Of a stretch of DNA of 64,000 nt, positions 31,385 through 40,387 are shown one piece after another. A program made the translations under genes and the position numbers. Each line of letters starts with the position of its first letter. Position 1 is the first letter of the stretch. Below the pieces are notes generated by a model, which was not told the DNA's origin, ran no database searches, and saw only the letters and a list, made by a program, of their open reading frames with translations. The stretch lies in contig JAIDTL010000134.1 in assembly GCA_029060725.1 (NCBI GenBank), positions 18,437 through 82,436 on the forward strand, read 5' to 3'. This stretch comes from Muribaculaceae bacterium (GTDB taxonomy: Bacteria > Bacteroidota > Bacteroidia > Bacteroidales > Muribaculaceae).

Positions 31385-31458
31385 GGGCACTCCGTGCCCG
31401 TCCCCGCGCGTCAATCGTAGAGTAGTTAGCACTCTCCGAGTGCGTCCACGCGCATCAA
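31385..31458. repeat. Two-unit hairpin direct repeat with TCC loop and constant tail
   Basis: GGGCAC-TCC-GTGCCC+GTCCCCGCGCGTCAA and GCACTC-TCC-GAGTGC+GTCCACGCGCATCAA. Confidence 0.8.
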
Positions 31459-31460
31459 AA

Positions 31461-32405
31461 TTATCTTTCTGCCCTCATAGGATTATTGAGAAAATCCTCA
31501 TACGAGAGGCGGATACCATCTGCAAGCTCTGTCTTGTAAGTCCAACCGAGTTTGGTAGCCTTGCTCACATCAAGCAGCTTACGCGGAGTCCCGTTAGGAC
31601 GTGACGTATCCCAAAGTATCTTACCCTCGTAGCCGACAATGGATGCCACAAGCTCCGTGAGTTCCTTTATGGTGAGTTCCTTCCCTGTACCGGCATTCAC
31701 AGTCTCATTTCCACTGTAATTGTTCATCAAGAACACACAAAGGTTGGCGAGGTCATCTACGTAGAGGAATTCGCGTAGTGGAGAGCCGTCGCCCCAGCAA
31801 GTCACTTCTGCCAAGCATGCTTCCTTAGCCTCGTGGAAACGGCGAATAAGAGCCGGAAGCACGTGGGAATGCTCCGGATGATAGTTGTCGTTTGGACCAT
31901 AGAGGTTCGTGGGCATAACTGAGATATAATCAGTGCCGTATTGACGATTCAGGTATTCGCAATATTTAAGACCGGATATCTTGGCAAGCGCGTATGCCTC
32001 ATTGGTCTTCTCCAATTCTGAAGTCAGTAGGCAAGACTCCGGCATAGGTTGTGGAGCCATACGTGGATAGATGCATGAACTGCCTAAGAATTCCAGTTTC
32101 TTGCATCCGTTCCGCCAAGCAGCATTGATCACATTCATCTCAAGCATCATGTTATCATACATGAAGTCGGCAAGATGTTCTGAATTAGCGATAATACCAC
32201 CGACCTTGGCAGCTGCCAAGAATACATATTCCGGCTTTTCCTGAGCAAAAAAGACATTTACAGCTTGCTGGTTGATCAAGTCAAGTTCCGCATGGGTTCT
32301 CGTAATTATGTTTGTGTATCCTTGGCGCTCAAGTTCACGCACGATAGCGGATCCGACCATACCACGATGACCGGCTACATATATCTTTGAATCTGATTTC
32401 ATCAT
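31461..32405 (-). CDS. fcl: GDP-L-fucose synthase
   Basis: [34 protein letters not shown]. Confidence 0.96.
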   Translation of the reverse strand: MMKSDSKIYVAGHRGMVGSAIVRELERQGYTNIITRTHAELDLINQQAVNVFFAQEKPEYVFLAAAKVGGIIANSEHLADFMYDNMMLEMNVINAAWRNGCKKLEFLGSSCIYPRMAPQPMPESCLLTSELEKTNEAYALAKISGLKYCEYLNRQYGTDYISVMPTNLYGPNDNYHPEHSHVLPALIRRFHEAKEACLAEVTCWGDGSPLREFLYVDDLANLCVFLMNNYSGNETVNAGTGKELTIKELTELVASIVGYEGKILWDTSRPNGTPRKLLDVSKATKLGWTYKTELADGIRLSYEDFLNNPMRAER

Positions 32406-32412
32406 AATTTAA

Positions 32413-32466
32413 GTATTAGAGCAGAATGCTCAGTATTAAGTATTAGCGCGAATGCGCAGTATTTGA
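32413..32466. repeat. AGTATTA hairpin array C (left flank of four-helix-bundle ORF)
   Basis: AGTATTA-GAGC agaat GCTC-AGTATTA / AGTATTA-GCGC gaat GCGC-AGTATTTG. Confidence 0.85.
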
Positions 32467-32485
32467 AGAGTTGTATAAAAATATT

Positions 32486-32516
32486 TTGATTATTAATGAG
32501 AATTATATAATTTTGC
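32486..32516 (+). promoter_or_regulatory. Bacteroidetes-type promoter of four-helix-bundle ORF
   Basis: TTTG (32486-32489) - N19 - TAATTTTG (32509-32516). Confidence 0.7.
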
Positions 32517-32529
32517 AAAAAAGAATAAA

Positions 32530-32931
32530 ATGAATAAGAACGAAACGCAATTAGCTAAAACCCCTGATCTCAAAGCTGATTTGGCGGAAGCTTTCGCCAT
32601 TCGTATAGTGAAACTTGAAAAGTATTTGAGAATAGAAAAAAAGGAAAAACGAATCAGCGATCAGATATTCCGATCAGGAACCTCGATAGGAGCTAATATT
32701 TTTGAAGCGAAATATGCAGAGAGTACTTCAGATTATATACATAAGCTCTCCATTTCACAAAAAGAGGCAAATGAAACAATTTTTTGGCTTCGCTTGCTTC
32801 GAAATACCAGTTATATTAATGAAGAAGAATTCGAATCTCTTTATAAGGATTGTAGTAATATTTTGAGAATACTTACCCATGTCATCACCAGTGTTCGCGA
32901 AAATCAGAAAAAGAAATCAAAAAAGCCTTAA
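32530..32931 (+). CDS. Four-helix-bundle protein (S23/23S rRNA intervening-sequence protein family, Avd-like)
   Basis: FAIRIVKLEKYL; QIFRSGTSIGANIFEA; SDYIHKLSISQKEANETIFWL. Confidence 0.9.
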   Translation: MNKNETQLAKTPDLKADLAEAFAIRIVKLEKYLRIEKKEKRISDQIFRSGTSIGANIFEAKYAESTSDYIHKLSISQKEANETIFWLRLLRNTSYINEEEFESLYKDCSNILRILTHVITSVRENQKKKSKKP

Positions 32932-32959
32932 AGTAATCTACTATCGTTCTATAAGCACC

Positions 32960-33029
32960 AATACTGCGCAACGCGCTAATACTGCGAAGCTAATACTGCG
33001 AAGCTAATACTGCGCAAAGCGCAAATACT
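32960..33029. repeat. TAATACT hairpin array D (right flank of four-helix-bundle ORF, inverted relative to array C)
   Basis: AATACT-GCGC aac GCGC-TAATACT-GCgaaGC-TAATACT-GCgaaGC-TAATACT-GCGC aaa GCGC-AAATACT, ending at the neighbouring gene's stop codon. Confidence 0.85.
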
Positions 33030-34277
33030 TTATCTCCTCCTGATTTTGATTGGGATGGTGCCAGAAGGGATTTTGTCGACGACCAAAAGCAGATGCCCTC
33101 CCCCACCTGCACCAAGCATCTTCCAGGCCAATGCCCTGTCTTTCCAATTATCAATATGCTCTTGCACTCCGGGTTGCATCATAGCCGGAAACATTGCTAT
33201 CTGGGCGTTGAAGGAGTCTCGGAAAGCATTTGCAAAAGTTTCGAGATCTTTCATCATTATCGCATCCCAGCAACGTGCTGCCGCATCTGTCAGGTCTTTG
33301 ACCTTATCGGAAGTGATATCCTTTCCCTCAACTACCGAGCATCCCGGTCTTCGCGGGAACATTGGCACTACGCAGAGGTGCTGTTCAAGCCAATCAAGGA
33401 TGTCATCGTCATGGATCGTCTCGATTTTCTCCGGCCAGTAGTGCCCGTCATAGTAATGGCGTGACAAACCGGAGATGCAGATGCCGATTGCATCCTGAGC
33501 GCCAGAGACATGACCGGTATTCTCAGGATCATTCTCAAAACAGAACAGCATGCGGGCCAGCATCTCCTCATTGTAGGCAGGAAGTTCAAAAGGCCATATC
33601 TTCTTAGCAGCATTTCGTGTAGATGTCGACATGCCACCGCGCTCCATAAACTCGTGAGTCGGCTCTATAGACGCGGTTATCGCCCACCCTGCGCCATGCT
33701 TCGACACATACGGCTGGTCGATCCAAGTTCCGGCTATATCCACCCGATAGGGCAAGCGAGATGTATTAGCGAAGTCTTGCTTCGCAGTATTAGCGCACTC
33801 TGTGCGCAGTATTTGAGCCGTTGGCTCAGTATTTGCTTCGCAGTGTGAATTATACTGCGTCTCTGACGCTAATACTGCAGTCTCACCGCTAATACTGTGC
33901 GAAGCACTAATACTTACATATTCTATCCCCCGTGATTCACACGCCTGCTTCTTAAGCTCGTTTCCACCATTCGAGTTGACCACGAATACATCGGGCTTGA
34001 TCCGGTCAAGCTCCGAGAGAAAATCCAATATCCCACATCCGGAATTGACAAAGGCGTCTTTCACATACCTCAAAGCCTTCACCATATAAAGCCGTTCCTG
34101 CTCGGAAGCGACCGGCTTGCGACCTTTAAGCCTCTCGAAATTCACATCCGACCCAATCCCCACATACAGCTCCCCATACTTAGCAGCCTCCTTCAAGAAA
34201 GCCACATGCCCGGAATTAAGCAGGTCAAAGAACCCCGTAGCAAACACCTTACAGGATTTTCTCATCGCCATTGTCAT
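33030..34277 (-). CDS. Bifunctional cytidylyltransferase-like / GHMP sugar kinase with in-frame repeat-derived linker
   Basis: GFFDLLNSGHVAFLKEAAKYGELYVGIGSD nucleotidyltransferase; RLPYRVDIAGTWIDQPYVSKHG and MLGAGGGGHLL GHMP motifs. Confidence 0.8.
   Translation of the reverse strand: MTMAMRKSCKVFATGFFDLLNSGHVAFLKEAAKYGELYVGIGSDVNFERLKGRKPVASEQERLYMVKALRYVKDAFVNSGCGILDFLSELDRIKPDVFVVNSNGGNELKKQACESRGIEYVSISASHSISGETAVLASETQYNSHCEANTEPTAQILRTECANTAKQDFANTSRLPYRVDIAGTWIDQPYVSKHGAGWAITASIEPTHEFMERGGMSTSTRNAAKKIWPFELPAYNEEMLARMLFCFENDPENTGHVSGAQDAIGICISGLSRHYYDGHYWPEKIETIHDDDILDWLEQHLCVVPMFPRRPGCSVVEGKDITSDKVKDLTDAAARCWDAIMMKDLETFANAFRDSFNAQIAMFPAMMQPGVQEHIDNWKDRALAWKMLGAGGGGHLLLVVDKIPSGTIPIKIRRR
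33762..33914. repeat. AGTATTA/TAATACT hairpin array E, 153 bp inside CDS 33030..34277
   Basis: Seven variable stems (e.g. GCGAAG/CTTCGC, GCGCAC/GTGCGC, GAGCC/GGCTC, GCGTC/GACGC, GTGC/GCAC); orientation flips at AGTGTGAATTATACT (33842-33856). Confidence 0.88.
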
Positions 34278-34534
34278 TATAGTTTTGAAAGAAATATTGC
34301 TTATGCTAAGGTTAATTCCCCGCCACGCCCCTTGCAGCGCCTTAAAACGGCATCTCCCGCAAGTTAGTTTACTCTAAAGCTAAAATACCTTCATAAACCT
34401 CCCTTTTCAGGACCCATGTGAGTTTTCCCAAGTCGGTGTTTTCGGTTTGGTGGTAAGACCGAAGGTCTTGCGTATAAGCCATTGGTCTCATCAAAGCAAA
34501 TGTAAATGAATTAAAGCCCACAAACATATATATA

Positions 34535-34735
34535 GAAAAAAGCACTCAGGCGTGTCACCACTTTGCCGGTCTGAGTGCGTGAAAGGGATATGCGTTGTGC
34601 GTGACGCGTGGGTGCGTAATGCGTAGGCGTATTCCGCTTTCGAGGGGAGTCCCGGAGAGATCCGGGGGTGTATAGAGCCACGGATACGGTCATGCCGCGG
34701 CTGTCAGGGTCGATACACCGTTCCAACGATTAACG
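34535..34735 (-). other. Structured non-coding-like region ending in a terminator-like hairpin
   Basis: Minus strand: GTGTAT...ATACAC outer pairing, CCCGGA/TCCGGG, then GCACTCAG...CTGAGTGC followed by TTTTTT. Confidence 0.4.
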
Positions 34736-35064
34736 ATTAACGATAAACTATCAATTAATAGCCATTAACCAAAGAATAAGGGCTCTTATTCGCCTGGAAT
34801 CGCGTATACTTGCTTGCCATAGACATGATTGCCGCGAGCTTCGGCAACCGGCTGGGTTTCGTTTCCGAGTGCAAAGTTAGGGTGTGTTTTGAGGAGACGC
34901 CCCTTATCGCGCGAAAAAAGTTACAAAAAGGTAATCTGTAGTTGGATGCTTACGACCGTAAAGTCACATCTATTTTTTTGAGCCAACCAAATTACGCCTT
35001 TGGACAGGAACAAAAGGTTTAACTTGCAGCAACGAAACCGACCCCAAAATATCAAAACTTACGT

Positions 35065-35087
35065 ACATGTCATTTTTGGACTCTTTC
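35065..35087. repeat. IS66-like end (right-end orientation)
   Basis: ACATGTCATTTTTGGACTCTTTC matches 20/23 to 62966-62988. Confidence 0.45.
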
Positions 35088-35094
35088 GTCATAT

Positions 35095-36054
35095 TCAAAA
35101 TTCCTCAGGGCTTATTATTCTTTTTAGAATCAATTTGGTAGTATCCTTAACTTTATTAAATTGTTCTTTTATTTTGTTTTCATCTGGGAAATCTGACATA
35201 AGTATGAGAATCATCTCTTTTGCAGCATCTTCCCCATTAGAGAAATGTCGAGTTCGCTTTGATTTAGGGTCATCTATTGACAATGTACGAAGCATATCAT
35301 AATACTGCATGGAATACTTCACAAGATTCCATTTAGAATCAGCGGAAGAGTAATTCTTGCTGTCATTAATTGCTTCTTCAAAAAATCTCAAAAATCTTTT
35401 TATGGTCTCATATACAAGATAACGATGCGCAATCTGCAGGTCGGTCTGCGATTCGAGAAGTCGGTTGTTTCTTATAGACGTAAGACAGGTGGAATTCATC
35501 TCTAAATTCAGTTCCTCCTTCATCTTATCGATCTTCTTACCATTGCTTAATATTTCTTGAAATTTTTCTTGCCATGAAGAAACTCTGTTTCCAGCACTAT
35601 CTAAGAAAAGCCTTAATCGTAAATCTTGATCTTTTGCCTTTGCTTCAAACATATCCTTGAGGTCCCTGTCTCCTTTGTATGTGATGGCTATAGGAACCAA
35701 GACTCCAAGAAAGGCAAGGATTGCTACCCAGAAATTCAGTTCCGCAGATATTTTTTCAATCGTGTTGTTTGATTCCTGTCTGATATCAGCCAGCATATTG
35801 TCATATCTGGAATTGAGTGTTTTCTGGTTTTTCCAGATAACTTCCAACAACTCATTTTCTTTATACCATTTATGCTTCCGTAGCTCATCTACATCCTCGA
35901 AATCCGGGTATGTACGTATCGGCGCTTTTTCGGAATAATATTTGTGCAGTAAGTCGCAGGATTGGAATCCGAAAACTATTGCAGCGCATATTATCAATCC
36001 ATAGACAAGCAGTCCTGCATTCTTCATTAGACTAAAGCTTTCTGATTTTGCCAT
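35095..36054 (-). CDS. Membrane-anchored hypothetical protein (two TM segments, coiled coil)
   Basis: TM stretches LLVYGLIICAAIVFGF and FWVAILAFLGVLVPIAI. Confidence 0.75.
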   Translation of the reverse strand: MAKSESFSLMKNAGLLVYGLIICAAIVFGFQSCDLLHKYYSEKAPIRTYPDFEDVDELRKHKWYKENELLEVIWKNQKTLNSRYDNMLADIRQESNNTIEKISAELNFWVAILAFLGVLVPIAITYKGDRDLKDMFEAKAKDQDLRLRLFLDSAGNRVSSWQEKFQEILSNGKKIDKMKEELNLEMNSTCLTSIRNNRLLESQTDLQIAHRYLVYETIKRFLRFFEEAINDSKNYSSADSKWNLVKYSMQYYDMLRTLSIDDPKSKRTRHFSNGEDAAKEMILILMSDFPDENKIKEQFNKVKDTTKLILKRIISPEEF

Positions 36055-36063
36055 AAATGTGGA

Positions 36064-37683
36064 TTATATGGGATCTGAGATATCAATTACCATTTTATTT
36101 ATACCTCTGATGGTAATGCTCTTCAAATCCGAATGATGATTATCATCTTTGTCCATGTCTGTTATGACGTCTGCCGGGGTGAAAAGACGACGAAACTTTA
36201 CACCGAACTCATTTTTGATTTGGTTCTCATCACTCCAATATCGAATTCCATTATATACATTTTCAGCAATGATGTTATCTTGGGTAAAGAAAACCAGTTG
36301 CAAAGGAAGGTCCTCCTTGCTTACTTCCGGATAAGAAGCGATTACGGAATCATGGGCTTTGAGCAGCCTTACTATGAATCGTCCTATTGAAGACCTATGA
36401 TTGAAATCGCTTGAGTCGAAAATGTCATCAATAAAAAATGGGATTACTGTGTGATGCAAGATTTTGGAGCAGATCAAAAGAGACAATTTCAGAGAAATAC
36501 AGAATAACTTCAATCTAAAAGTATTAAGGTATTGTATAGGACTCCTTTCGTCATAGTCCTCAACTACATCGAAGTTTCGTGGTTTGACTTTAAGCTCAAT
36601 GGATACAATTCCTTTGTTTCCTTTTATCTCGATTGATTCCTTGCCTTCGAAAAGACTCGCACCTAATACGGCTGGCATGACAGAATTCAATATTCTAACA
36701 AGTAAGTCTATTATTATCTGCCATTGTTTTTCAATATAATCAAGAAGGTTGGTCAATTCATCCGTGTTCTGTTCAAGGTCCTCACACTTTTCAATCTCCT
36801 TGATGAATTGAGTGATTCGTTTATAATAGACTTGACCGCCACTTATGAGAAATCGGTCATTTATGACCCTTCGATCTTTTTCAGCTGTTTTTTTCCTTGA
36901 TGTAATAGCCTTATATTCTTTAGATCCTTTTTCAAATTTCTTCAATTTTATTTTTGCAACCGCTATCTGTTGCTCTTTCTCTTTATATTTAGAAGCGAAA
37001 TTTAAAAATCGGGATAGTTTTCTCAAATCCTCAAGTTGAGTCCATACCTCTTGAAATCCTATCTGTTTAGCTATATATCCTGTAATATTCGACCATTCGC
37101 GTGATATCTGAAAGTAATCGCATTCTGAACAGAATGAAGACGGAATGCCATAGTCGGTTATGGTGTTGCCTTCACAAGAGATATTATCCATAAGATCGCA
37201 TTCCAACTTAATATCCTTTGCCTCCTTATTGATCCCTCGAAAGTAATCTTCTATATCTTTGTCAGGACTGTGGGCCAAAGCGATTTCACTATATCCCAGA
37301 TACATGTATTCTAATGATGCGAATAGTGTGCTTTTGCCCGTACCATTCCCTCCCAGAAATACCGAAGATATTGGCTTACCGGATAATGAAAGGTCAAGAC
37401 AATATCCTTCAGCTATATCTGAATATAGACAATACTGCCTTACATCCTTCAGCACCATCTGTTTGATTCTCAGATCAGTGTATGGCTGATTTACTTCCCA
37501 GGATTTAAATGTCTTTGGATTGTCTGATTTGATGAATTGAGAGATCAATCGCAAGAAATCAGGTATTTCCTTATGCTTCAGCACAAACTGCAACAAGCGT
37601 CTTGCAAATTGATTTGAAGCAAGAGGCGGAAGCGAGCCGTCGAAAACTCCCTTATAAAGAAAATTTATCAGAGCGGAAATCAC
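36064..37683 (-). CDS. AAA/SMC-like ATPase
   Basis: Walker A GGNGTGKST; Walker B-like VIPFFIDDIFD; LVFFTQDN. Confidence 0.85.
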   Translation of the reverse strand: MISALINFLYKGVFDGSLPPLASNQFARRLLQFVLKHKEIPDFLRLISQFIKSDNPKTFKSWEVNQPYTDLRIKQMVLKDVRQYCLYSDIAEGYCLDLSLSGKPISSVFLGGNGTGKSTLFASLEYMYLGYSEIALAHSPDKDIEDYFRGINKEAKDIKLECDLMDNISCEGNTITDYGIPSSFCSECDYFQISREWSNITGYIAKQIGFQEVWTQLEDLRKLSRFLNFASKYKEKEQQIAVAKIKLKKFEKGSKEYKAITSRKKTAEKDRRVINDRFLISGGQVYYKRITQFIKEIEKCEDLEQNTDELTNLLDYIEKQWQIIIDLLVRILNSVMPAVLGASLFEGKESIEIKGNKGIVSIELKVKPRNFDVVEDYDERSPIQYLNTFRLKLFCISLKLSLLICSKILHHTVIPFFIDDIFDSSDFNHRSSIGRFIVRLLKAHDSVIASYPEVSKEDLPLQLVFFTQDNIIAENVYNGIRYWSDENQIKNEFGVKFRRLFTPADVITDMDKDDNHHSDLKSITIRGINKMVIDISDPI

Positions 37684-37709
37684 TGATCTGGTAGGAAAGT
37701 ATTACTAAT

Positions 37710-39311
37710 TTATGGAAGAGGATGATTGGATTGCTCCAACGATGTCTTACGGAAAAAACGACGCCAATATTTATTACCTGAGAAATCGTAAGTATATGCA
37801 TACCGCGAAACAAGCTCACCTTCGTCGATCTTTCTGTCTACCCATTTATTGATCTCAACCTTTCTTTCATAATCTTTGACCATCAATGCCTTCTCTATGG
37901 ATTCAAACGATTCCATTATTCCTTCTACTTCATACTCCATCTCCTCGATAGTCAATGCCGGCAGTTCTGTGCTTTTCTGTCTGGCATTATTGAAAATGGC
38001 TTTAAGATTAGAGTCAAGTTGATCTATTTCGTCGTCAGTATCGATTTCGTCATCAATAATTGTGTATTTGGAAACGGTATATTCCGTGTAATAATCTTCC
38101 GGAATGAATACAGACTCCACTGTGACTTTTTTATGAGTCTTCGGACTGACGAGCCTGTTGGTGATTATATTTTGTAATAAGGGAATTATTTTTTCTGCAA
38201 GTTCTTTTCCTATGATTAGGGTTAAATCCTTTTCCTTTATCACATAATTGTATGTTTTAGGTGAAGTCTCTTCTCTTAATACCCGATTGAAAGATGAGAT
38301 TGAATACAGGTAATTTGCTACAGAGACAAGACTTCGGGATGTTCGGTTTGATCGACGCTCCTTGACGATTGCGTTATTGTCAAATGGTGAAACACTCTCA
38401 AATAGATTTTCTGATACTGACGCAAGGACTATATTCCAAATCTCCCGGTACTCCTTACATTCAAATAAATTGACATCTCGGAGTACAGAGTCTGCCAGAA
38501 TATTTGGAGCATAAGACATTATTACTGTTTCACCCAATCTATCATATACTCTGATTTTTGCAAAGTCATTGTTCAAGGAATTTGATAATTCAGAAGGAAG
38601 CAAAGAGGTATATGAGACTTGTGAATCACCTTTTTTTACTTTCTGGACTGGTCCAGTGGATAAATCAGTCTTATATGTGATTTTCAACTGATAATTGTCA
38701 ATTTCAATGGCTTTCTCATCCTTGAAAGCGGACGTTCCGTACGCTTTGAAATCAATAGGAGCTTCTTTACCTTCCATATAAAAAAGTGGATAGGAAACGT
38801 CAATGGGAAGGGTCACTGCAATTATGGTGCTGATGAATTCACGAATTGCTTTATGTTCAGTGTCGGAATATTTATATGTAGCAGTGACTTTATTCTCCTC
38901 AGCCCACTCTAAGATGTTTTCGAAATCGTCATAATAGAAAAAAACAAATGCTTTAGGGCATTGAATTCCTGTAATGTCGCGAGTCAAATCAATTATGTAA
39001 TTAAGTGTCTTTCCGGAAAAAACAATATCATCGATTATCAGTATCTCCAAATTCTCCTTCTGATCATGATATTGAAGGAAAGGAAGAGCTATTTCTGTGA
39101 TAATTTCCAATTTATCAAGTGCCTCTCGTTCCTTTTCAGAGGCTTGAGTGTACTTATACCAAAAAATGACATGCGGAACACGACGAGACACAGCCAATAA
39201 CAGAGGATAATTGTTTCGGTTACGTATGGCTTCTACTTCGTCAAGGAGCGTATGCATTCCATCGGCTATCACCTTTTCAAGGTTATCTGTCGAGTCGACC
39301 GTAAGTGTCAT
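37710..39311 (-). CDS. Phosphoribosyltransferase-like conflict-associated protein
   Basis: PRTase motif LEILIIDDIVFSGKTLNYI; long C-terminal extension. Confidence 0.7.
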   Translation of the reverse strand: MTLTVDSTDNLEKVIADGMHTLLDEVEAIRNRNNYPLLLAVSRRVPHVIFWYKYTQASEKEREALDKLEIITEIALPFLQYHDQKENLEILIIDDIVFSGKTLNYIIDLTRDITGIQCPKAFVFFYYDDFENILEWAEENKVTATYKYSDTEHKAIREFISTIIAVTLPIDVSYPLFYMEGKEAPIDFKAYGTSAFKDEKAIEIDNYQLKITYKTDLSTGPVQKVKKGDSQVSYTSLLPSELSNSLNNDFAKIRVYDRLGETVIMSYAPNILADSVLRDVNLFECKEYREIWNIVLASVSENLFESVSPFDNNAIVKERRSNRTSRSLVSVANYLYSISSFNRVLREETSPKTYNYVIKEKDLTLIIGKELAEKIIPLLQNIITNRLVSPKTHKKVTVESVFIPEDYYTEYTVSKYTIIDDEIDTDDEIDQLDSNLKAIFNNARQKSTELPALTIEEMEYEVEGIMESFESIEKALMVKDYERKVEINKWVDRKIDEGELVSRYAYTYDFSGNKYWRRFFRKTSLEQSNHPLP

Positions 39312-39470
39312 AACATAAGGTAGTTAACTGCAATTAATCAAATTTGTTTTTGAGAAGAGTCAATATCAACTACAAAAATACATTAAATCGTTAATTTTTG
39401 CAAGAATTTATGTTAAAAAACATATAAAAGTTTTACCAATTGGACCTTCTATCATTACCGTTTGTCTACT

Positions 39471-39487
39471 GTAAGCGTCCAAAAGAT
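39471..39487. repeat. IS66-like end (left-end orientation)
   Basis: GTAAGCGTCCAAAAGAT; first 14 nt identical to the reverse complement of 62966-62988. Confidence 0.4.
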
Positions 39488-39602
39488 GTTAAAACACTTG
39501 CAAGGAATTATAGAAAGCCAATGGACAGATACAAATCTACGTTTAGATTCGGATATAGGACATCACGCAAATGATCTAATTGGACAGTTACTAACAATTA
39601 AA

Positions 39603-39947
39603 TTATTTTGATTGCATATCTTCAATCTCCTTCTGCAATTTAGCATTGGATTCGGCAAGTTTTGAATTAATGGCATCTATTCCTTTTAGGGATAAGCTGA
39701 GGTTGAACATCTCATAGATATGATTCAGCATGTTCTTTTCGAAATGGTTCTCACGTCTCCCTGATTCATATTGAGCCCATTTCGCAAATTTTTTATAATT
39801 GCAACCATATTTCTTACATAACTCTTCTGTATCTTCTGCATAGCTAAAGACTGAAGAGTCATAGAGGTGTTTTTTAAACATCTGTTGAAAATTTGATGGA
39901 TTATTTTTCCCGAATAAACCCAATCGAATTCTGGCAAATATATTCAT
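39603..39947 (-). CDS. Hypothetical protein
   Basis: Intact 114-aa ORF with C-terminal coiled coil, co-directional. Confidence 0.6.
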   Translation of the reverse strand: MNIFARIRLGLFGKNNPSNFQQMFKKHLYDSSVFSYAEDTEELCKKYGCNYKKFAKWAQYESGRRENHFEKNMLNHIYEMFNLSLSLKGIDAINSKLAESNAKLQKEIEDMQSK

Positions 39948-40051
39948 ATCTCACATTTATAGGTAATTAAACTATTTATTTTCTGCACGGCTCTGTTTAG
40001 TTACGTTCAAGCCTTCCAAACTATGTCATTGGACATGTACGTTCAGTACAG

Positions 40052-40387
40052 TTAATCTTCAAGAAATTTCATCATGTTGGAGATTGTATCTCCAATCTTT
40101 AGAGCATTTCTTCTGGCACTGCGGTATAGCTCCCACATTGTATCGTAGTCTCTTTCGTCTTGGGAGATGTAAATACCGTCAATTCTATCCCCTAACCTAT
40201 CCCGAATCTCAAAACCAACGGTTGGACTATCATCTGGATAGGCTTCAAAGTAGTGAATAGTTACTGAATTGAGGCCTAAATTTAAAAGGAACTTTTCTTC
40301 ATCACTTGTTTTCTCCCAACGAAATTTTTTCTGGTCTGTTACTGATGAGATTTTATCAATCAACGGTTTATATTCTTCAGGAATCAT
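40052..40387 (-). CDS. Hypothetical protein
   Basis: Intact ORF overlapping the next upstream gene. Confidence 0.65.
   Translation of the reverse strand: MIPEEYKPLIDKISSVTDQKKFRWEKTSDEEKFLLNLGLNSVTIHYFEAYPDDSPTVGFEIRDRLGDRIDGIYISQDERDYDTMWELYRSARRNALKIGDTISNMMKFLED

Noticed and set aside
32413-33029. CRISPR array
   Set aside because: Repeat unit is only 7 bp with short self-complementary inserts; no 28-37-bp repeats with unique spacers and no cas genes.
34511-34726. 71-aa minus-strand ORF
   Set aside because: Coincides with dense inverted repeats and GCGT-type words; composition looks non-coding.
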